Shown piece by piece: positions 1 to 7,001 of a stretch of 14,573 bases of DNA. The notes beneath the pieces were generated by a model that was given only the letters and a program-made list of their open reading frames with translations, made no database searches and was not told the DNA's origin. The translations under genes and the position numbers were made by a program. Numbering within the stretch: the first letter of the stretch is position 1; each line of letters begins with the position of its first letter. The DNA comes from Actinomycetota bacterium. Its GTDB lineage: Bacteria; Actinomycetota; Acidimicrobiia; Acidimicrobiales; Ilumatobacteraceae. The stretch lies in the NCBI GenBank assembly GCA_009704065.1, contig WLEX01000009.1, positions 1-14,573 of the forward strand, given 5' to 3'.

Positions 1-268
1 CAACAAGTTCTGGGTCGTCGTAGTCGCCCCATGTGTACATCGCCAAGGTGCCAGAGCTCTTGTTGATAACGCGACTCCAGTCGCCTGATGCAAGTTTTGC
101 ACCGTCACCACCAGCAGCTGCTGTGGTGTCTGGTGCAGAATCGCTTGAACCACAGGCCATGAGCACCACGGCCATACCAGCAGTTGCAGTTCCGGCCTTT
201 ATAAACGCACGTCGATTGAGCTTTTCGCGAAAGCTGTCGGGTGCGAGGATTCTAAGTTCCTGTGTCAT
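1..268 (-). CDS. potD: Polyamine-type ABC transporter substrate-binding lipoprotein (PotD-like), N-terminal part only
   Basis: The gene starts at ATG 268 and runs off the left edge, leaving 89 codons. The N terminus is a twin-arginine lipoprotein signal: an NRRAFIKAG motif (Arg19-Arg20), a short hydrophobic stretch, and a lipobox LMAC with Cys39 as the predicted lipidated residue. A low-complexity Ser/Asp/Thr/Ala/Gly linker follows, then a segment containing MYTWGDYDDPELV that resembles the first strand of spermidine/putrescine-binding proteins. The expected role is to capture a polyamine outside the membrane and hand it to the permease. A good Shine-Dalgarno (AAGGAG, 276-281) lies 7 nt before the ATG, and potA ends 73 nt upstream on the same strand, so the two are probably co-transcribed. 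Only the leader and first strand are visible, so exact ligand specificity is inferred from the neighbouring putrescine-catabolism genes. Confidence 0.8.
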   Translation of the reverse strand, partial: MTQELRILAPDSFREKLNRRAFIKAGTATAGMAVVLMACGSSDSAPDTTAAAGGDGAKLASGDWSRVINKSSGTLAMYTWGDYDDPELV

Positions 269-274
269 GTGGTT

Positions 275-281
275 TCTCCTT
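275..281 (-). promoter_or_regulatory. Ribosome binding site of the PotD-like gene
   Basis: On the minus strand this reads AAGGAGA, with the AAGGAG core 7 nt before the ATG at 268. It fixes the start that gives the twin-arginine signal peptide and supports internal translation of a potA-potD transcript. Confidence 0.7.
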
Positions 282-306
282 GTTGTGTTGTTGTAGAGAT
301 CGTGGG

Positions 307-328
307 CAACCTAGTGCAAACCAGGTTG
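307..328 (-). promoter_or_regulatory. Small stem-loop between potA and the PotD-like gene
   Basis: CAACCT (307-312) and AGGTTG (323-328) form a perfect 6-bp inverted repeat around a 10-nt loop, beginning 14 nt after the potA stop. It has no U tract, so it is not a classical intrinsic terminator. It might stabilise or process the transcript between the ATPase and binding-protein genes. A 6-bp stem can arise by chance. Confidence 0.3.
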
Positions 329-341
329 AGAGTAGGACAAG

Positions 342-1451
342 TTATGCGTCGACACCTTCGGCCATGACGACACCTGCTTGGCGAGCAGAAAAGAGATACA
401 CCTCTTCGGCTGCCCACGTGCACCAAACATCGTCACCGAGTGCGGGGCGGGGTTGCATGCTGCGTGGACACAACACCAATAGATCACGCCCTCCGGCTGT
501 AACCACGTACTGCAAGACATCACCAAAATGTGAGATTCCCGAAATACGACCCCGGACTGAATTCTCGGCACGGGTGGGTTGATCATGAGACAAACTGATG
601 CACTCAGGGCGAACGGCCGACAGGGTGTCTTCGCCATTGGGTACGTCTTCTTCAGGACGAGACGCCACAAAGATGGTGCCGTCGTCGGCCAAAGCGCCGT
701 CTTCAGTAGCGACGCCGGTCCAAAAGTTGTTGCGGCCAACGAAACCAGCCACAAAAGCGGTTGCAGGGTGCTCGTACACGGTTTCTGGATCACCCAATTG
801 TTCGATGTGGCCATCGAGCATGATGGCAATGCGGTCAGACATCGACATGGCTTCTTCTTGATCGTGGGTGACGAATACAAAAGTGATCCCCAGGCGACTC
901 TGAAGCAACTTCAGTTCAATCTGCATCTCTTCGCGTAATTTACGGTCGAGCGCACCGAGTGGCTCATCGAGCAGCAAGACGCTCGGACGATTAACAAGTG
1001 CTCGCGCAACTGCGACTCGCTGTTGTTGTCCACCAGACATTTGGCGGGGATGACGATCTGCCAATTTGGTCATTTGCACCATGTCGAGTGCCTCAGCAAC
1101 TCGGGTAGCAATCTCTGACTTGGCAGTGCCCGCCTGCTTAAGACCATACGCAACGTTCTCAGCAACAGTCATATGTGGGAACAACGCATAATGCTGAAAC
1201 ACCGTGTTGACTTCACGCTTGTACGAAGGAATGTTTTGTACTTCGAGACCGTTGATACGGATATGGCCAGCATCTGGCTGTTCGAAACCAGCCAACATGC
1301 GCAGGGTTGTTGTTTTGCCACAGCCGCTTGGTCCGAGCAATGACAAAAATTCGCCATGCTTAATGGACAAGTTCATTGAATCGACTGCAACCATGTCGCC
1401 GAACCGCTTCGTCACATTGACGAGTTCGACAGAACCCCGCTCACTTGCCAC
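342..1451 (-). CDS. potA: ABC transporter ATP-binding protein, spermidine/putrescine (PotA) type
   Basis: This is the cytoplasmic ATPase that drives polyamine import. All hallmark motifs are present (numbering from GTG 1457; subtract 2 for the start used here): Walker [10 protein letters not shown] near 42-50, Q-loop Gln88, signature [10 protein letters not shown] 140-149, Walker B LLLDEP 161-166, and H-loop His198. A C-terminal TOBE-type domain fills roughly residues 245-365, as in PotA and related importers of the CUT/POPT group. The start is chosen at GTG 1451: AGGAGG sits 5 nt upstream of it, whereas GTG 1457 is itself part of that Shine-Dalgarno. The 369-residue length is normal. The PotD-like gene follows on the same strand; the permeases must lie beyond the left edge or elsewhere. 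Polyamine specificity rests on the PotD-like neighbour and the adjacent aminotransferase and PatD. Other TOBE-type importers (iron, thiosulfate, sugars) share these motifs. Confidence 0.88.
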   Translation of the reverse strand: MASERGSVELVNVTKRFGDMVAVDSMNLSIKHGEFLSLLGPSGCGKTTTLRMLAGFEQPDAGHIRINGLEVQNIPSYKREVNTVFQHYALFPHMTVAENVAYGLKQAGTAKSEIATRVAEALDMVQMTKLADRHPRQMSGGQQQRVAVARALVNRPSVLLLDEPLGALDRKLREEMQIELKLLQSRLGITFVFVTHDQEEAMSMSDRIAIMLDGHIEQLGDPETVYEHPATAFVAGFVGRNNFWTGVATEDGALADDGTIFVASRPEEDVPNGEDTLSAVRPECISLSHDQPTRAENSVRGRISGISHFGDVLQYVVTAGGRDLLVLCPRSMQPRPALGDDVWCTWAAEEVYLFSARQAGVVMAEGVDA

Positions 1452-1453
1452 TC

Positions 1454-1462
1454 TCACCTCCT
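1454..1462 (-). promoter_or_regulatory. Strong Shine-Dalgarno that decides the potA start
   Basis: On the minus strand this is AGGAGGTGA, a nine-base match to the 16S anti-Shine-Dalgarno. An upstream in-frame GTG (1455-1457) lies inside it, so the initiator must be the next GTG (1449-1451), 5 nt after AGGAGG. It is the strongest ribosome-binding site in the window and shows that potA mRNA is leadered. Confidence 0.75.
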
Positions 1463-1517
1463 ATTGGTGTGTACGCATCAAAGCATAGGCAACGACGACC
1501 AATACAGACGCACTCAT
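1461..1517 (-). CDS. Possible 18-residue hydrophobic leader ORF upstream of potA (doubtful)
   Basis: A minus-strand ATG (1515-1517) opens 18 codons, MSASVLVVVAYALMRTHQ, closing at a TAG that overlaps the potA Shine-Dalgarno. The middle is strongly hydrophobic, like a minimal membrane helix, and the stop position would suit translational coupling. Against it: the Shine-Dalgarno before this ATG is poor (GGA only), and the best potA -10 candidate (1482-1487) lies inside it, which would put the transcript start after the ATG. The two readings exclude each other. Confidence 0.15.
   Translation of the reverse strand: MSASVLVVVAYALMRTHQ
1482..1487 (-). promoter_or_regulatory. Candidate -10 element of potA
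   Basis: On the minus strand this reads TATGCT (TANNNT type, four of six bases matching TATAAT). Initiation about 7 nt downstream would leave a short leader of roughly 20-25 nt carrying the AGGAGG site. No good -35 is seen, and TANNNT is common by chance. Confidence 0.35.
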
Positions 1518-1552
1518 AGCTAATCCAACCAAAGTCTGATGGATTGGTCACC

Positions 1553-1558
1553 TACAGT
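1553..1558 (+). promoter_or_regulatory. Candidate -10 element of the aminotransferase gene (leaderless)
   Basis: TACAGT ends exactly 6 nt before the ATG at 1565, the spacing expected if transcription starts at the A of the start codon. No Shine-Dalgarno precedes this ATG. The element therefore supports both leaderless translation and the choice of ATG 1565 over TTG 1544. Confidence 0.45.
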
Positions 1559-1564
1559 TCATAT

Positions 1565-2950
1565 ATGGAACCAAAAGTTCACACAGAAATCTCTGATCTC
1601 ACAAAAAGACACCTTTGGGGCCATTTCACCCGCTTGGGGGGCGCCCAGCGCGAGGGACTTCCCATTATCGAGCGAGGAGAAGGTGCGTATGTATACGACG
1701 CACAAGGGCGCAAATACCTCGATGGTCTCAGCGGGCTATTTACGGTCAACATCGGTCACGGCCGCACCGAGCTCGCCGAGGCTGCTCGCGCACAAACCGA
1801 GAAGCTCGCCTACTTCCCTATCTGGAGCTACTCCACCGAACCTGCCGCACGCCTTGCGGGACGATTGGCAGATCTCGCACCAGGAGACGTAAACAGGGTG
1901 TACTTCACAGCAAGTGGTGGCGAAGCCGTGGAAGCTGCTTGGAAACTCGCCATCCAATATTTCTCTGTCATTGGTCAGCCGCAACGCCGCAAAGTAATTA
2001 GCCGCGATTACGCATATCACGGCACTTCTTTGGGGGCGCTGTCCATCACGGGCATCCAAGCGTTGCGTGAACCGTTCGAACCATTACTTCCTAACGCTGT
2101 GAAAATTCGCAACACCAATAGATACCGCTGCGAAACATGCGCCAATGCACCCGCATGCACTCTTGATTGTGCCGATGATTTAGAGCGACGCATTCTTGCC
2201 GAAGGTCCAGAGACCATTGCCATGGTGATTTTGGAACCGCTACAAAACACCGGAGGCGCGTTAGTTCCCCCAGAGGGCTATTGGAAAAAGATTCGCGAGA
2301 CATGCGACAGGTACGGGATTCTTCTCGTGTCAGACGAAGTGATCTGCGCTTTTGGTCGACTGGGTCACATGTTCGGTTCCGATCGATTCGGATACCAGCC
2401 AGACATGATTACGTTCGCCAAAGGCGTCACCAGCGGATATGCGCCGATGGGTGGAGTTCTCATTAGCGACCGCATTGCTGCTCCGTTCTTAGAAGACGAC
2501 ACACGTGTCTTTCTTGATGGGCACACATTCGGTGGACACCCAGTGGCATGCGCAGTTGCTCTAGCCAATCTCGACGTGCTGGAACAAGACGACATCTGTG
2601 GAAATGTGCTGCGCAACGAACCATTATTCGATGACGTGATGAATTCACTGGCCGCATTGCCACTCGTCGGTGATGTTCGAGGCGCCGGTTACTTCCGAGT
2701 TGCCGAACTTGTACGCGATGCAGATACTCGTGAAACTTTTTCCGATGAAGAAAGCGAATGGCTTTTGCGCACCGTGGTGTCACCCATGTTGTACGACGCT
2801 GGTCTCATTTGTCGCGCTGACGATAGAGCCGACCCAGTGGTGGTGTTGTCCCCCACCTTGATCTGTGGCGAGAAAGAACTCGAATTCATTCGCACCACTC
2901 TGACTTCAGTGTTCACTGAAGCATGGAAACAGTTTCAGGCTCGAAATTAA
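1565..2950 (+). CDS. Class III PLP-dependent aminotransferase, probably putrescine (diamine) aminotransferase
   Basis: This 461-residue fold-type I enzyme probably moves an amino group from putrescine to a 2-oxo acid, giving 4-aminobutanal. Visible motifs (from ATG 1565): SGGEA 117-121 for the PLP phosphate, YHG 151-153, Glu224 in LEP, Asp257 in [10 protein letters not shown], the Schiff-base Lys286 in TFAKG, and TFGGHPVA 321-328. A cysteine-rich insert (Cys189, 192, 198, 202; C-x2-C-x5-C-x3-C) could be a metal or redox site. ATG 1565 is preferred over TTG 1544 because homologous N termini fit and a -10-like TACAGT sits 6 nt before it, with no Shine-Dalgarno for either. It diverges from potA and converges on patD with a 4-nt overlap. 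Family members also act on taurine, beta-alanine, GABA and other omega-amino compounds; the putrescine assignment comes from the flanking importer and patD. Confidence 0.85.
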   Translation: MEPKVHTEISDLTKRHLWGHFTRLGGAQREGLPIIERGEGAYVYDAQGRKYLDGLSGLFTVNIGHGRTELAEAARAQTEKLAYFPIWSYSTEPAARLAGRLADLAPGDVNRVYFTASGGEAVEAAWKLAIQYFSVIGQPQRRKVISRDYAYHGTSLGALSITGIQALREPFEPLLPNAVKIRNTNRYRCETCANAPACTLDCADDLERRILAEGPETIAMVILEPLQNTGGALVPPEGYWKKIRETCDRYGILLVSDEVICAFGRLGHMFGSDRFGYQPDMITFAKGVTSGYAPMGGVLISDRIAAPFLEDDTRVFLDGHTFGGHPVACAVALANLDVLEQDDICGNVLRNEPLFDDVMNSLAALPLVGDVRGAGYFRVAELVRDADTRETFSDEESEWLLRTVVSPMLYDAGLICRADDRADPVVVLSPTLICGEKELEFIRTTLTSVFTEAWKQFQARN

Positions 2951-4374
2951 CTGTCGAGGTTTGCCATCACGTGCTTGATGCGCGTGTAGTCATCAAGGGC
3001 ATAAGCAGACAAATCTTTCCCATACCCTGATTTCTTATATCCACCGTGTGGCATCTCGGCCACAACAGGAATATGGGTGTTAATCCATACACAGCCGAAG
3101 TCAAGATGTTTGGCCATTCGCATTGCACGTCCGAAATCTCGAGTCCACACCGATGACGCCAAGCCGTATTCCACTCCGTTTGCCCAACGCAATGCCTCGT
3201 CTTCATCAGAGAAACGCTGCACGGTAATAACTGGTCCGAAAATCTCTTTCTGAATCATTTCGTCATCTTGCTTCAAATCAGCAATAACGGTTGGCGTAAA
3301 GAAGTAGCCGTCAACACCTTGTCTCTCACCGCCGGTCACAATGCGTGCATGCTTTGGCGTGCGATCAACAAACCCAGCAACATGAGCCAACTGGTTTGAG
3401 TTGTTGAGTGGACCAAATGCAGCTTCTAGATCGGTGGGGCCACCGGTACGGGTAGCTGCAGCTTGTTCAGCGAGAGCGGCAACAAATTCTGAGTAAATCT
3501 TTGGACCACACACCACGCGTGTTGCTGCTGTGCAATCTTGACCTGCATTAAAATATCCAGCAGCAGCAATACCTGCAGCAGCAGCTTCGATATCGGCATC
3601 GTCAAACACGATGACAGGAGCCTTGCCGCCCAGTTCGAGGTGCACTCTCTTCAGGCTCTTTGCAGCAGCTTCTGCCACTTCAATACCGGCTCGCACAGAG
3701 CCAGTTACCGACACCATGGAAGGGGCAGAGTGGGTCACCATTGCACGTCCAGTGTCACGGTCGCCACAGATCACATTTAAAACACCTGCGGGCAAAAATT
3801 CTGAAGCGATTTCGGCAAGCAAAGTAGATGAGGCCGGAGTTGTATCGGATGGTTTCAACACCACTGTGTTACCCGCTGCGATTGCCGGAGCGAATTTCCA
3901 GACGCCCATCATCATGGGATAGTTCCACGGCGCTACCTGCGCACACACGCCGACTGGCTCTCGGCGAATCATCGATGTCATGTTTGCCATGTACTCAGCC
4001 GTTGCTTTGCCTTCAAGCATGCGCGCTGCACCCGCGAAGAATCTGATTTGGTCGACCATAGGAGGAATTTCTTCACTCATCGTGAGCGCAATGGGCTTCC
4101 CGGTGTTTTGCACTTCTGCTGCCACGATCTCTTCGGCACGCGCTTCGATGGCATCGGCAATGCGATACAACGCAAGGGAGCGCTCAGATGGAGTGGTCTG
4201 GCCCCAGGTGGTGAAGGCAGCGCTTGCCGCCTTCATGGCGGAATCGACGTCAGCTTCTCCACTCAATACTGCTTCTGCATACTGCTGACCTGTTGAGGGA
4301 TCGATAACGGCCGTTGTCTTGCCCTCTTTGCCATCGACATATTCACCATTAATAAAGTTCTTGAATTTCTTCAT
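2947..4374 (-). CDS. patD: 4-aminobutyraldehyde (gamma-aminobutyraldehyde) dehydrogenase
   Basis: The enzyme oxidises 4-aminobutanal to GABA with NAD(+), the step after putrescine transamination. It is a full-length 475-residue aldehyde dehydrogenase. Catalytic residues are visible: Asn151 in PWNY, cofactor Lys174 in KPSD, GSVRAG 225-230, general base Glu247 in ELGGK, and nucleophile Cys281 in GQDCTAATR. From memory of E. coli PatD, several stretches are near-identical, including [14 protein letters not shown] and the C-terminal EMPHGG-K-SGYGKD, so the subfamily call is strong. The start at ATG 4374 fits the family N terminus (FINGEYVDG), although no Shine-Dalgarno precedes it; AATTGT at 4381-4386 is only a poor -10. 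Its stop overlaps that of the aminotransferase, and it diverges from the P450 gene across 71 nt. It is thus transcribed separately from its pathway partner. Other betaine-aldehyde-like substrates cannot be excluded. Confidence 0.9.
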   Translation of the reverse strand: MKKFKNFINGEYVDGKEGKTTAVIDPSTGQQYAEAVLSGEADVDSAMKAASAAFTTWGQTTPSERSLALYRIADAIEARAEEIVAAEVQNTGKPIALTMSEEIPPMVDQIRFFAGAARMLEGKATAEYMANMTSMIRREPVGVCAQVAPWNYPMMMGVWKFAPAIAAGNTVVLKPSDTTPASSTLLAEIASEFLPAGVLNVICGDRDTGRAMVTHSAPSMVSVTGSVRAGIEVAEAAAKSLKRVHLELGGKAPVIVFDDADIEAAAAGIAAAGYFNAGQDCTAATRVVCGPKIYSEFVAALAEQAAATRTGGPTDLEAAFGPLNNSNQLAHVAGFVDRTPKHARIVTGGERQGVDGYFFTPTVIADLKQDDEMIQKEIFGPVITVQRFSDEDEALRWANGVEYGLASSVWTRDFGRAMRMAKHLDFGCVWINTHIPVVAEMPHGGYKKSGYGKDLSAYALDDYTRIKHVMANLDS

Positions 4375-4445
4375 GGACTAACAATTCCACATTCACGCCC
4401 CTCTTGGCTACTGATTCACAAACTTGCAACGAATAGGTTGGAGTC
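4375..4445. promoter_or_regulatory. Divergent spacer between patD and the P450 gene
   Basis: This 71-nt region must contain both divergent promoters. The plus-strand side has a good TANNNT element directly before the P450 ATG. The patD side has no Shine-Dalgarno and only a weak -10-like AATTGT. I see no operator-like palindrome. Confidence 0.4.
4434..4439 (+). promoter_or_regulatory. Candidate -10 element of the P450 gene (leaderless)
   Basis: TAGGTT ends 6 nt before ATG 4446, as in the aminotransferase and murF genes here. A GGAG at 4440-4443 sits only 2 nt from the ATG, too close for a normal Shine-Dalgarno, so leaderless initiation is the better reading. Confidence 0.4.
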
Positions 4446-5663
4446 ATGGCCACCCCCGTCGCAGACATACAGCTCCCCTCGATACCGGTATTGCTCGATC
4501 AAAGCCGTTCCGAGCGCCTTGCCTTGCTGCGCGAAACCGCAGCCGACAGCTGGCTTGCTCGCAACGAAATTGGGTACAGCGTTCTCACCTACGAATCGGT
4601 CATGGGGATATTGCGCGACAAAAGGTGGCACTCAGCCACGGGCCTTGTGGCCCAGATGCAAGGCATCTCAGATGATGCGTTTCTCAGTAGGCGCCGTGTT
4701 TCAATCTTGAATGCTGAAGGCGAAGTTCATGTGCGCTTACGTCGTCTCGTTGCACCTGCATTTTCTCCACGAAGCGCAGACCGACTTCGACCATTTATGC
4801 GCCAGACAGTAAACGAACTGTTCGATGCCGTTGCTCACACTGGAAAAGCAGAAATTGTTCGCGACGTATGCGAGCCCTACCCCATTCCTATTATTTGTGA
4901 ATTGCTCGGAGCACCAAAGGAAGACTGGAAGCTATTCAGCCGTCTCGCTACAGATGTATTACGTATCTTCGGCGGCAACTTGGCAGAGGAATTCCCCCTC
5001 ATCGTGGCCGCACAACAAGAACTTGAAACATACACAGAAGGCCTCATCGCCGATCGACGCAGCCAGCCTGCCGACGATTTGATTACCGATTTGATTGCAG
5101 CAGAAGAGTCTGGCGACAAACTGAATACCGAAGAACTCACCATGATGGTGGAAGCAGTCATTGTGGGTGGCACCGACACCACACGTAATCAACTTGGCCT
5201 CGCCATTGCACTCTTTGCTGAGCACCCCGAGCAATGGGAGATTCTGCGAAACGATTTATCACTAGTTCCCCGTGCAGTTGAAGAAGTGATGCGCTTTTCT
5301 GGCGCAGTGAGCGGAACCATTCGCTTTGCCTCCGAAGACATTGAATACAACGGTGTGCTCTTCCCGAAGGGAACCTTTATGTCGACATCGATGTCTACGG
5401 GAAACTTCGATGCATCAGTGTTTCCCACTCCCAATGTTTTTGACATCACCCGTGAACCCGTGGGTCAACCACATTTATCCCTCGGTGCTGGCATCCATTA
5501 CTGCCTTGGGGCATCGCTCGCTCGTGCCGAATTGCAGGAAGCATTTTCTGTGCTCGCTGAACGTATGCCCAACCTCTCGCTCAATGGCGTTGTCGAGTAC
5601 AAACCCACTGGTGTCGGAATCTTTGGTCCGTCGTCTCTCCCTGTGTCTTTTAGCGCTCAATAA
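4446..5663 (+). CDS. Cytochrome P450 (bacterial soluble type), substrate unknown
   Basis: This 405-residue soluble heme monooxygenase has the usual bacterial CYP length and no membrane anchor. Landmarks: C-helix His95/Arg99 in HVRLRR, I-helix oxygen-binding motif GGTDTT 241-246, K-helix ExxR as Glu280-Arg283, and the heme loop LSLGAGIHYCLG 344-355 with thiolate ligand Cys353. The heme loop normally begins with Phe (FGxGxHxCxG); here that position is Leu, which should alter the proximal heme pocket. No ferredoxin or ferredoxin reductase gene is in the window, so electron donors must be encoded elsewhere. An MFS transporter follows 66 nt downstream on the same strand, suggesting a two-gene unit in which a compound is oxidised and moved across the membrane. 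It diverges from patD, but nothing in the sequence ties it to polyamine metabolism. The reaction is unknown. Confidence 0.92.
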   Translation: MATPVADIQLPSIPVLLDQSRSERLALLRETAADSWLARNEIGYSVLTYESVMGILRDKRWHSATGLVAQMQGISDDAFLSRRRVSILNAEGEVHVRLRRLVAPAFSPRSADRLRPFMRQTVNELFDAVAHTGKAEIVRDVCEPYPIPIICELLGAPKEDWKLFSRLATDVLRIFGGNLAEEFPLIVAAQQELETYTEGLIADRRSQPADDLITDLIAAEESGDKLNTEELTMMVEAVIVGGTDTTRNQLGLAIALFAEHPEQWEILRNDLSLVPRAVEEVMRFSGAVSGTIRFASEDIEYNGVLFPKGTFMSTSMSTGNFDASVFPTPNVFDITREPVGQPHLSLGAGIHYCLGASLARAELQEAFSVLAERMPNLSLNGVVEYKPTGVGIFGPSSLPVSFSAQ

Positions 5664-5716
5664 ATCCTCACCACGCACCCACGAGCAGGGCCACAACCAG
5701 CGTCAACAAGTAGCGT

Positions 5717-5721
5717 AAGGA
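5717..5721 (+). promoter_or_regulatory. Ribosome binding site of the MFS transporter gene
   Basis: AAGGA lies 8 nt before ATG 5730, an ordinary spacing. Its presence at the second gene of the P450-MFS pair, while the first gene lacks one, fits an operon with a leaderless first gene. No terminator is visible in the 66-nt spacer. Confidence 0.6.
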
Positions 5722-5729
5722 ACGCCCCT

Positions 5730-7001
5730 ATGACGACCGATTTGCCTTCCTACGACACAAAGCGGCCAGCACCTCGTCCTGGCACAGCACGTGCCGCATT
5801 TGCTTATCGAGATTTTCGCATCATGTGGTATTCGAACTTTTTGTCGAATATCGGAACGTGGATGCAAAACGTAGTTCTTCCTGCCTACATCTATCAACGA
5901 ACAGGCAAAGCCTCCGCGGTCGGCATCTTTGTTTTCGCCCAGTTGGGTCCGCTACTTCTTCTGTCGATTCCTGCCGGTGTAATGGCCGACAGATTCGATC
6001 GAAGAAAATGGCTGATATTTGCTCAGTCCATTCAGATGACCGGTTCTGTGTTGCTCGGAATTTTTACCATTACTCATGCACCCATCTTTGCGTTGTTTCT
6101 TGCCCAGCTCAGCGTGGGCATAGGTAACGCTTGTAATGCTCCTGCATTTTCTGCTGTATTGCCAAGCCTTGTGCGTCCTGAAGATCTTGGTGGCTCCATC
6201 AGTTTGAACTCCGCATCAATCAATGGTTCGCGTGTAACCGGACCTATTCTCGTGGCACTCATGATGAGTTGGGGCGTGACTGCTGGCCAAGTATTTATTT
6301 TCAATGCCGCCACATATCTGTTCGTCACTTGGGCCGTCATCCGCATCACCTTGCCAAAGAACTCAACTCGGAAAGAACAGGGCCTTAAATCTTTTACCGC
6401 AGGATTCTCTGTTGCACGCAGCAGACCCGCCATCGGAAGAATGCTGTTGTCGATGTCTTCATTTTCTCTCTTGTGTTTGCCCTTTGTTGGATTATTTCCT
6501 GCCGTTGCTGACAAAGCATTCAATATCCAGCCAAAAACGGTGACCTATAAATGGCTCTATGCCACCTGGGGAACGGGCGCCCTGCTCGGCGCACTCGCAA
6601 TCGGAACTGTTCTTGCTTCTTTCGATAAACGAAAAGTATCTCGATTCGGCTTTATGGCATTTGCAATTACGATCGCCCTGTTTGCATCCGTTCACGGAAC
6701 AGTGCTGGCATTTATCACGGCATTCTTTCTTGGCATTGCCTACTTCGGTACTACCACTTCGCTCATGACGGTGTTCCAAAGCAGACTAGAGATTGAAATA
6801 CGCGCACGCGTGATGGCTTTGTGGTTCATGGCATTTGGCGGAACCATTCCTATCGGCAATGCAATCTTTGGTCCAGTGATCGATGCGGTAGGTGCTCGAC
6901 CGGTGCTCTTTATTGGTGCCGCGTGGGCAATGTTCCTGTCGTGGTGGTGCAATATCGAAAAAATCGATCTGCACGACGAACTTCATTCAGAAAAAGCCTG
7001 A
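5730..7001 (+). CDS. Major facilitator superfamily transporter, MFS_3/EntS-like
   Basis: This is a 423-residue polytopic inner-membrane protein. Hydrophobic helices are spread along its length, consistent with about 12 transmembrane segments after a short cytoplasmic N terminus. Family marks: the loop 2-3 motif PAGVMADRFDRRKW at 81-94, and the NSASINGSRVTGP stretch near 160-172 typical of the MFS_3 group, which includes the enterobactin exporter EntS and many drug-efflux proteins. Export of a small organic molecule driven by proton flux is therefore likely, but the substrate cannot be read from sequence. It follows the P450 gene by 66 nt with a good Shine-Dalgarno and no terminator, so the two may be one transcript and the P450 product is one candidate cargo. 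Its 3' end overlaps the 3' end of murF on the other strand by 19 nt. Confidence 0.88.
   Translation: MTTDLPSYDTKRPAPRPGTARAAFAYRDFRIMWYSNFLSNIGTWMQNVVLPAYIYQRTGKASAVGIFVFAQLGPLLLLSIPAGVMADRFDRRKWLIFAQSIQMTGSVLLGIFTITHAPIFALFLAQLSVGIGNACNAPAFSAVLPSLVRPEDLGGSISLNSASINGSRVTGPILVALMMSWGVTAGQVFIFNAATYLFVTWAVIRITLPKNSTRKEQGLKSFTAGFSVARSRPAIGRMLLSMSSFSLLCLPFVGLFPAVADKAFNIQPKTVTYKWLYATWGTGALLGALAIGTVLASFDKRKVSRFGFMAFAITIALFASVHGTVLAFITAFFLGIAYFGTTTSLMTVFQSRLEIEIRARVMALWFMAFGGTIPIGNAIFGPVIDAVGARPVLFIGAAWAMFLSWWCNIEKIDLHDELHSEKA

Larger units (their letters stand above)
1452..1564. promoter_or_regulatory. Divergent control region between potA and the aminotransferase gene
   Basis: This 113-nt spacer must hold the promoters for both the polyamine importer and the aminotransferase. 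It contains ATTGGT at 1463-1468, its reverse complement ACCAAT at 1498-1503, and ATTGGT again at 1543-1548. These could be half-sites for one regulator, but spacing is uneven and the hexamer is short. A -10-like hexamer is present for each direction; I see no convincing -35 for either. No terminator or RNA motif was recognised. Confidence 0.45.

Noticed and set aside
311..880. 189-codon minus-strand frame
   Set aside because: It is an out-of-frame shadow of potA on the same strand, with no recognisable motif.
1544..1564. TTG 1544 as start of the aminotransferase
   Set aside because: No Shine-Dalgarno, and ATG 1565 has a TACAGT element 6 nt upstream and a more family-like N terminus.
5664..5729. 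Terminator or extra promoter between the P450 and MFS genes
   Set aside because: I found no stem with a T tract and no convincing -10/-35 pair; the spacer holds only the MFS Shine-Dalgarno.
6074..6523. 149-codon minus-strand frame inside the MFS gene
   Set aside because: Reads antisense through transmembrane-coding sequence; no start signal or motif supports it.
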